DNA of 64,000 nt from Sabellastarte sp. h YS-2021 (taxonomy: Eukaryota > Annelida > Polychaeta > Sabellida > Sabellidae): contig OZ024929.1 in NCBI GenBank assembly GCA_964017235.1, positions 161,061,609 to 161,125,608 on the forward strand, written 5' to 3'. Of this stretch, positions 33,601-42,600 are shown piece after piece. The position numbers and the translations under genes are program-made. The notes beneath the pieces were generated by a model, which did no database searches, had not been told where the DNA came from, and saw only the letters and a program-made list of their open reading frames with translations. Position 1 is the stretch's first letter; each line of letters opens with the position of its first letter.

Positions 33601-36600
33601 AAGCAAATATTTCAAACCGACCCCCAAAAACCCTTAATCGGGAGCCTTAGTCGTGTGGTGGAACACCCACATAAGATTTATCATTAAATGTTTAATAAAC
33701 GGTATACATAAAACGTTTTAAAAACTTTATATTATAAATGGTTTTCGTACCCATCATTTTTAACCTTTGCCAAATGTTTCCTATCAAACATTTGAAAAAC
33801 CAAAAAATGTTTACTGGGTTATTAACTTCTTAAAATTGTATTAAAATCTCTTCAAAATCTACTGGTGAAGCATACAGGTTCTCAAATTTGGTCAATCTAC
33901 ATTGTAATTTTTACAAATAAAAGTGGATAAAAGCAAAGAATTAAAGTTAGAATAGCATGTTATTAAATCTGATATGCAGTCTTCAAAATCTCTGGTCATA
34001 TTTTATTGAAAGTTTGATAGAAAAAATTCACAAAAGAATTATTGAAATGTTGAGTACAACTGCTTTTGAAAAGTTTTAACCATTTGAGAGTTTTTATGGC
34101 AAAACCAACCAGCAACCAGGTAAGCCAGTTTTCTATTTACATCCGTGGGAAATCCACAATATTTTAATAGTTTCTCAACCCAGTCATTGACCCTTTTTCT
34201 AGCACGTACATGGCTGGGTTCTAATTCAAACAGCATTTGATTTGGACCCTTGCCCTGAAATTGCATTGAAAACGCAAATAAAATGTGGCAATAATGTACA
34301 TTAAAATCTTTCCTCATGTACATTCCCTCACCCCAACAGTTATGCATATAATAATTTATAATAACCAAGCATTCTTATAACTGTTGGATTTTATAAAAAG
34401 AAACCAAACAATGTGAAACTTTGATCAACCTGCAAGGTCAAGGAAAGGCCAAAGGTGAAACCACAAGGTCAGACCTGAATCCAGGTGTTAGCAATTTTAT
34501 GATCTCCCCAAAATCATAAAAGAATGTCAACCATCCCCAATCCAACAAGTGAGATTGTGATTGGCATCTGAGTTCAAAGAAAGGTCAAAGGTGAGACCAC
34601 AAGGTCAGACCTGAATCCAGATATAAGCAATTTTATAATTCCCCCAAGATCATGACAGAATGTTAACCATTCCAGCAAGATTCAAACCCAATATCATGGA
34701 AAGACTCCTATTAACCAAGTCGACCTTCAACTAAGGTCAAACCAAAGTACATTTAGTGCCATGAACACAGCATCCTATAATCTCCTTGAACATTTACACT
34801 AGGCGACATGCCCCAGTATAAAACTGCAGACAAGTAATAGGTCAAGTTCAAGGCAATATCTGACACCGGGTCAAACAACCAAAGGTCAAATTTCAGTTGA
34901 AGGTCAAAAGGTGCATTCACATAATCTCCCTCAAGACAATGAATCACCCAAAGTTGGGTTTTAACATTTATTGAATTATTTAGTATTTTACAATACTATA
35001 TCACTAAAATTTCTTGTAGAGCAAACATCAATGCATTTTAATAACAATGGGCCCATATGGATCAGACTATAATATACTCTTAAAAATTAACCATAAAAAC
35101 TGTGGGATCACCCACAAGAACGAGAAATTTATGTTATTTGACCTTTAACCGTGAAGGATTCACATGTGATGCAAAAATACAGACTTTTGATAATACTTAT
35201 ACACCAGTTAGGGTCAAGCCCAATGAATTTTTAAGTATGATACAATATGCCTCTTGAAAGAAGATTTAAATTCAACCTAACTGTATTGAAAGCAGTAAGG
35301 GGTGCAACCCCAATTTTCTTACTTAAATTGCCAAAAAATGACTAAAAATGAGTTGTTTAAGAATTTTATAGAAGAAGGGCTCATCCAAACACCCATCAAG
35401 ACTGTAGGTGCTGTTGAAAAGCGCGTAGAAGGGAGGGAAGAGGAGAATTGGGTATCAGAAGAAATGTATCTGTACACACAGTCAGAAGACCAAGTTCCTT
35501 GGTCTTTGATGGCCTGAATGGGGACGTTATGCGACCAAGAGGCCCCTGACCTTGTAAAAGTATGGAAAGTATACTTCTGATGCTCCCACCCCAGTGCTTT
35601 AATAACCTTCTTTAGGTGTTTCCTAACAATACTGTCTGTTTGTGGCAACCAACGACCACGCCTAAGTATAATGAACAAAGGGTCATTTTGAGAGCTAGGA
35701 ATTGCAGCCAGCATTTTCTTAAGGGCAAGAACTGGACAAAGCAGTGATTGGGGAATAACAGGAATGGTTACATAATGGACTTTATTCCTAAGCTGATTGG
35801 GTTTGGACCATTTTAGGATTAATAATGCAGAGGAATTACCAAAAATCACATCACCTCTGGCCAAATGTCTGGATATATCGAAATCAGTGAAGGCATGGGG
35901 TACAATATTGGAAAGGCGAAGGAAGGAATAGAAGGCCAGAAGGTAGAGTGCAATAAAAACCTGTGAAAATTCAAATTTTTGAGACTGGATAACTATGTGT
36001 CAGAGCATTTCAATTGAAAAAAAACAGGAGTTGTTTTGAAAAGTAGAGGTCTATTGATTTTCAAGAATTTAACAAATATTTGGATTCTTTGATCCTTGAA
36101 CATGTCAGTTGGAAGTGCATATAAAATGAAGTTCTGATGCCAACAAGGTAGTTGGATATGTTAGTAACAGTAAAAGCATTGGAATGCAAGTACTCAAGAA
36201 AAGCTAACAAGACATATGTATTTACATGGCCCAGGGACAGCCCAGAGGCCATCAAGAAGCCCATGAAGTCCTCAAACATCCTGCTGGCCAGCTGGGCTGT
36301 TCCAGGAGACAAATCTGAAACTAAATAGTAAATTTAGACAAGTTAAATCTATATGGGTAGGAATCCAAAGTGCTCAGGATCATAAGTATTCAACAAATTC
36401 CAAGACTTAGTATCAAACTAGTACCTAGATAACAGGTCTGCAACAACATTCTGTTTTCCGGGAATATGTTAAATATGAATAGATATGTTAAACATGGCAG
36501 ATAGGAGCCATACATTTCTGGCACAAGTGGCCAAAATGTTATCTTTAGTTCTACCAGATGTCAGCACTTCCACCACTGCCATATTGTCACATTTTATGCG

Positions 36601-39600
36601 TAATTCTTTATTACTCCACTGGGTGGCCCAAACTTTAAGTGCCACCACAATATTAAGCATTTCTAGGTGAACAATTGAGTACTGATTAAAATCCTTGGGA
36701 ATAGGGAGGGCATAACATTGGTTTTCAAAAATACCCCCCATACCAGTAAGGCAAGCATCTAAATGCAGCTCAGCCTGAATGGATCTAGGGTCATAGTAAA
36801 TGACACCATTAAACTGCTTCAAAAATGTGCAGAACCAGTTGAGATCTCTAAAATATGAAGATGTAAGGGAAGCCATTTTTCCCCTGCCCATTAGTCTAAA
36901 AAATTCGAGCATGCGATTCAAGAATACTCTAGCTGGCCTTACACATTTAGATATGAAGAGCAATGATCCCAATAAGGATTGTAACTGCCTTTTTGAACAG
37001 ACTTCTTTATTTTGCCATTCATGACACATGTCAGTAATGCTTGTAAGCTTTTCTGGGGGTACAGACATGGTTCGAGCCTGAGAATCGACCAAAATACCTA
37101 GGCATATCATGGAAGTTGTAGGGGGAACTAGCTTCTTTTTATTGATGTCTAGGCCTAACTTAGGCAGCAGTTCTAATAAAAATTGATAAGCTTCATAAAT
37201 TTTTGATGGTAAATCACAGTATATCAGATAATCCACATAATTAAAAAGGTTATTAAAACCACATTTTCTTATGATATAATGTATGCTCTCGGTCACTTTT
37301 TCAAGTGAACCATGTCTGTACCCAAAAGGTACTGATTGATCGATAAAATAAGCATCTTGTTTAAGAGCTAATAGATCTATATCTCCAGGGTCCACCTTCA
37401 ACTGGTGAAAAGCCTGACTAATGTCAACTTTAAACATGAGTGATCCAGGTTCCAATTCATTTAATTTATTTACAATATCATCAACTGATGGATAATGCAA
37501 AAGAAATTTTGAACCCAGGTATTCATCTCTGGCAACACCAGCATTAACCGAATAGAATTCTGGCCAGCTAAGGTTGACAATAGTAAGCCTAACACTGGAG
37601 TCAGGTTTATCTCTAGTCATAAAAGGCGAGACGTGGAGATCTATTGGTTTGCTTTTAAAGGGGCCTAACATTGCTCCATGTTTTAGTTCATCTGAAATAT
37701 AAGTCTGAACATCACCTGCAAAATGTTTTGCAGAAGCATGATTTTCTTCAGTCGAAAGAAGAGGTGCATCCCTGTCGAAATCGAGTGGGAAGCCATATTC
37801 CAGTAGATCCACAAGTTGCTTATCCCAAAAATCATGTAAACAAGACCTCCAATTTTTTATATTTAGTTTAGAATCCACTGGAATACCGCAACCCAAACAA
37901 TTTGGACAGCCTGACTGTCTAACAAGTTTATGAGCTAACAACGGGTCAGACACCCGATTATTGCTAGTATTTGGGCCAGTATACACCATCAAAGGGGACA
38001 AAGGAATAACACCAAAATGTTCCCCCATTTGATTTTTGCAAGCCTTACAATCTTTACACGCCTTTACCTGAGAAATGGTGTCGTAAGCCATTTTCTTCTT
38101 GACCAACAAAGTGTCAAATTTGTCATTTTTGTCAAATGTAGTGAATGGACCTACCAGGTCATTAACCCCAGCTACAGTCATCATCAACCATGTATTGATT
38201 AACAATTTCCATACTATCATCACAATATTCATCTTCAATATCAGCCAAAGGAGCATATTTATTAAAACATGGAGCTGAATCGTAGGGAGAACCAGCAACC
38301 ACTGTTTTTTTAACAAACCTGTCTTTTCTTTCCATTGTCAGATGGGCCATCTGTGTTTTACCTGAAACCTCCTTGACCAGTTCAGGAGGCTTGTGTTGTT
38401 GGCTCCTCCCCTGAACAGCCACCAGAGGTGTATTGTTGTCTTTCTTTGACATAAACACATTATTTTTGACCACATCTGCAAAAGTGATACTAGAATTCAC
38501 AGGTTTAAAACTATTGCTGTCACTAAACCATTTTTGCCATGTATATTTTTGTGCTACAAATTCATTGACAACAATACTTTGTTTAACAGAAGAATTATAT
38601 ACATATCTACAAGGATACTGGCTAGAAAATGTTTCATTATGGACTTGATCCTGGACATAATCAGGCTGTAACTGAGCTGTGTTGACCATGCACAGGGTTA
38701 CTCGTTTTTGCTCGTTTCTGTTTGCAGTCCATTGCACTGTGGGCATTGACCTTGCCATCCTGGGCAAAACATGAACTACAAATGTGGCGATAAAACACCC
38801 CCTTTGTTTCATGATTTTTGTTAAAATTACATGAATTGTCATTATAATAGACACAGGGCATTGAGTTGACGGATTTTTGAGGGATCTGATTTTTCCGAAA
38901 TTTTTGTGATCCAGAGTTGCTCTGAGTAGGAACAACATGTCTTTGGGCATTAGCCCTCCTAATCTGGTCAATCTTGTCAGTTTCTGACCAACTGATAACT
39001 TCACCTTGCTCCATGTGACAGAACACAGCATGGCTAGCCTTTGTTGCCTACCACAAAAAGTCATTTGAATCATCTAATAAAGCAATCAAATAATCGAGCA
39101 TATGATCTCTTGTAACTTGACAACTTTCCTCTTTCATAATTCGACAAAAACCTGCCATCCACTGGGTTATATTCAATTGGTTATAGATGATTCTGTCTTT
39201 TGTGTTACCAGCTAGGACATATTCGTGGGGCCATTTGACCTTTTCTTTGACAAAAATATCTACAGACCCCCCTCTTTGACTTTTCATTTTTTGGTCTGTA
39301 CCTCTTTTATCAACGCCTGATAATTCCCTGAGCCTATCTTGGATCTGATCCTGAATAGATCTATCATTTCGAAGAGTGTGCAAACTAGGCATATTGTTAC
39401 CAACTTCCTCTACAGAGGAGTGCTTGAGACTTAAACTAGCAGCACGCTTCTTTTTTGTCAATATTTTAACCTTAGATTTGGCAGGGGAAGCTGATTTATT
39501 TTCAATAACAGTTAACCTCTTACCAATCGCGTCCAGTTGAGACAAGATTTTCTGATTGATCAGTGCTTGATCCGGCAAATTTTTCTCTCTGTCATCCGAC

Positions 39601-42600
39601 ATTTTTGAGATACTGGCAGCATGGTGTTGTGTAGAATTTATGAAATGTTTCCTATGTTTAATGATGGGAGAACCATCAGAATCTGATTCAGAATGAACAA
39701 CACCACTAATATCTAACCCAATACTGCCATCAGTACTAGTACCGTCAGTATCAGACCCGGTTTTTGACCCGGTGTTGACTGAGAGGCAAACTTGTTCAAA
39801 AATGCACTGTCATCCTGCAACCGAATCTCTGCAACTGAAGCTTGACCAATCAGAAACGACCATGTGGCCACTGTCCACTACATTACAAAATAGGGGTGAT
39901 AAAAAATTAGGGGTGAAGGAATGATTAAGGTTGGCACTTAAATGCCAACCCGCAACATTCCCCCACCCCAACCCGCAAAAATAAACAATTTTTGTTTTGG
40001 AATGATACACCCATTATATTAATGAGTTTCTTGGGTTATGTGTGATGTGTTACTTCATTGAAATGTAGCTTGATTGATCATGTTAAAATATGTGTCATCT
40101 GCATAATAATACTTCTATGAATTCAACTGTGTTTCAAAGGTATGAACACCAAGCGGAATGTAATCGCAAGCTGTCTCGTGAAATTGAAGAGATGAAAAAA
40201 CGTGTTCAGTTTGAGAAAAGAAAATCAAAGATGTCCTCACAGACAAGTGATGATGAATTCTATGGTGCACAAGGAAAAAGGCTGATGATAAGACTACAGC
40301 GTGAAAAGATAAATCTTGAAAGTAGGTCTCACTGGCATACATTATCCTTAACATAATTTTATAATTAGTAAAAATTACTATAGTTGGTTACATGTTTTTA
40401 AGTTAAAACTAAGATAAATTTTGACAGATTAACAGTTATTAGTTTGGGAAGGGATCATCAACTGAAATTTCAATATTGAATTATTGATACTCCATTTTCA
40501 GTTTCAATAGCATTTACAGTAACTCACTAGAAACTACTGTTTTTGAAATACTCTTGTGGTGTATGACAACTTTATATTCTATGTATTAATGTTCATATTT
40601 TAAAAGATTTATATTAGGGATGGGTCGGTATAAAAAATGTGTATATCTGAAGGCCGTCAATGCAAAACCGTCCCAATACTGGGATTCTGCATTTAATACA
40701 CCCTAAAGCACTTTGGCCCCTCACAGGAAGTGAAACTCATGTAACCAAAACATGGTACTTTCCTCTCAATGAAATCGCAACAAAAGTCCCTGAATGTTAA
40801 AAAATTTTGGACAAAAGTGTACAGATTTTTCGGATTAAGGGTATGTTTCAAATATTTTAATTTTTCCTTCAGTTATATGTGTTGCCAAGTGAGATGGGAG
40901 TTTTAATATGTGGTCACAATATATCAGTAAAATGCTCTTGGGATCCCAGCAACACTGACCCATGCCTAGTTTGATAAATCTTATTGAAGGATTAACGATT
41001 AATGATTTGGGAAGTGATCAGAATCAATATTCCAATATTGTTACTTAATTTTCAAGGTCAGTATTTACAGCAACTCACTGACTAACTACTATTTTCAAAA
41101 GGCTCTTGTAGTCTAATCTATCTAATCTAATGTGGAGTTATATAGTGCTTAATCTCCACCAATTGACAGACGCTAAGGGGCAACTGAACAAAAAAACAAT
41201 GTGAATAATTGTAAGTAAATAACATAGCCAGGTCATACCAAGAAGTCACGTGAGTGGCTATAGCGGATAATGTTGGGGCTCGCCTCCAACTTTCATGGTC
41301 GATTATTCATCCATTTTTCCAACCGATGAACGACCCCTAAATAATCTTTTACTCCATTGTTGGTCATTATGACTCATTATTTGAGAAATACTTTCCGGGA
41401 TAAGGTATAGGTCAATCTGGTAAGAACAATGGTGTTCTGACATTTAAAATCTACCGAAAACACCCACTTCCTGGAAATATGGCGGTAGCTATAAACAAGC
41501 TTCAAGACAAAACTGTCAGTTTATTAAGTAAAAATACCTAAAATATGCTAAAAATACGTGGATTTTAAGATAAATTAGGAAAGGTAACGTTTTAAGCTGA
41601 AAATTCAATTATTAGAAAATGGCAATGACCGACCATCTTTGTACAATGTCACCGACGATTAATCGAGCACACGTCTAATCATCCCAACACTAATAGTGGA
41701 TAGGCTTTTGCAAACATTAGTTTTGAGCTTTTTCCTGAAGGAGGTACTAGATTTTGCACTGTGTAGTGTGTGACAACTTTGTATTTATGCATAAATCTTC
41801 ATATAGTGAAAGATTTATGTAGAAAATTGAACAGCTTTTATAATATCTTGTCTGAAAATTTTGTATATTAATTTATCAAAATGACAAAATATTTGAATAG
41901 GGATTTTGTTATCCATTTCCAGCCTCACTATATTGCTTCACGTTACAATCCCTTGGAGTTACCCCCTCAACCTTTCATCATCATGATTATACTCATTTGA
42001 TCAGTTTCAAAGTCTCCCTCAGGGTAATTAAGATAGTAAGCATGTCTCCCTTTTCAGAGAACCAATTAAGTGGTGAAATACCATGTCTAGTGGGACAAAT
42101 CAAATGTCAATATCTTAATAAATCATTTCCTTAAAGTAAAGTGATTATTTTTTTTTACAAAGGACAGGCTCACACAAAGCTATTTAAACAATATTTAATA
42201 GCATATATATATGTGTGCTTTTGCTATCCTGTAATGTTTGATTCATGTATAGCCATTGTTGAAAAGGTAAATTTTATTTTTATGCAACAGTAAATATTTG
42301 TAGTCTTGCATAACTGTCAAAAAATGCATTATTTTATAGAGATTATAAAGTTAATTAAAAACTAAAGTCATGAAAGTAAGTCTAAAAGTCTAGTGACTGT
42401 TAAAGTGAGTGGTAGAATGATCCAGTGTTCATTAGTGACAGTGTAGCATTGTGGTAGGTCATTAACACTTTTAAGTAATTAATTATTTACATAGACCTTA
42501 TTCCCCCCACAAAAAAGACAAATTATCCAGGAATTTTATGCAATAAGTACTTGTAGAAGATACTGAAATGACAAAAACAACTAAAATTCTTACCAAAGAG

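Larger units (their letters stand above)
28762..33670 (+). mobile_element. PIF/Harbinger DNA transposon, about 4.9 kb
   Basis: The ends are imperfect inverted repeats: left 'cctgttccaccaaaggattaag' and, on the other strand, right 'gtgttccaccacacgactaag'. Both are followed inward by several hundred bases of GC-rich arrays of short motifs (AACCGAC, GGGACTAAG, CCTCAGG). Two convergent genes lie inside: a DDE transposase (+) and a MADF/Myb-like protein (-). This two-gene layout is typical of PIF/Harbinger, where both products are needed for transposition. The flanking trinucleotides read cta and ata, so a 3-bp target duplication is possible but not exact. Both ORFs are intact. The element sits in intron 1 of CCDC169. 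Confidence 0.85.
35319..39602 (-). mobile_element. Broken DIRS-like retrotransposon, second family
   Basis: Same order on the - strand as the 5.9-10.9-kb element (Gag, RT/RNase H, tyrosine recombinase), but the proteins match only moderately by eye, so it is a separate lineage. It carries at least two frameshifts (near 39045 and 38170), a premature stop (36471-36469), a mutated RT active site and a split recombinase. It lies antisense in CCDC169 intron 1. Ends not found. Confidence 0.82.

Noticed and set aside
34039-34368. 109-codon - strand ORF as a missed exon or gene
   Set aside because: No motif, and CCDC169 exons join without it; probably chance.
38500-39073. N-terminal third of the 303-codon ORF starting at 39073
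   Set aside because: This part is an off-frame shadow of Gag; only the downstream part of that frame belongs to the pol gene.
40090-40139. ATG at 40090 as the start of a separate 88-codon gene
   Set aside because: It lies before a good splice acceptor; the downstream part matches CCDC169 exon 2 with the right phase.
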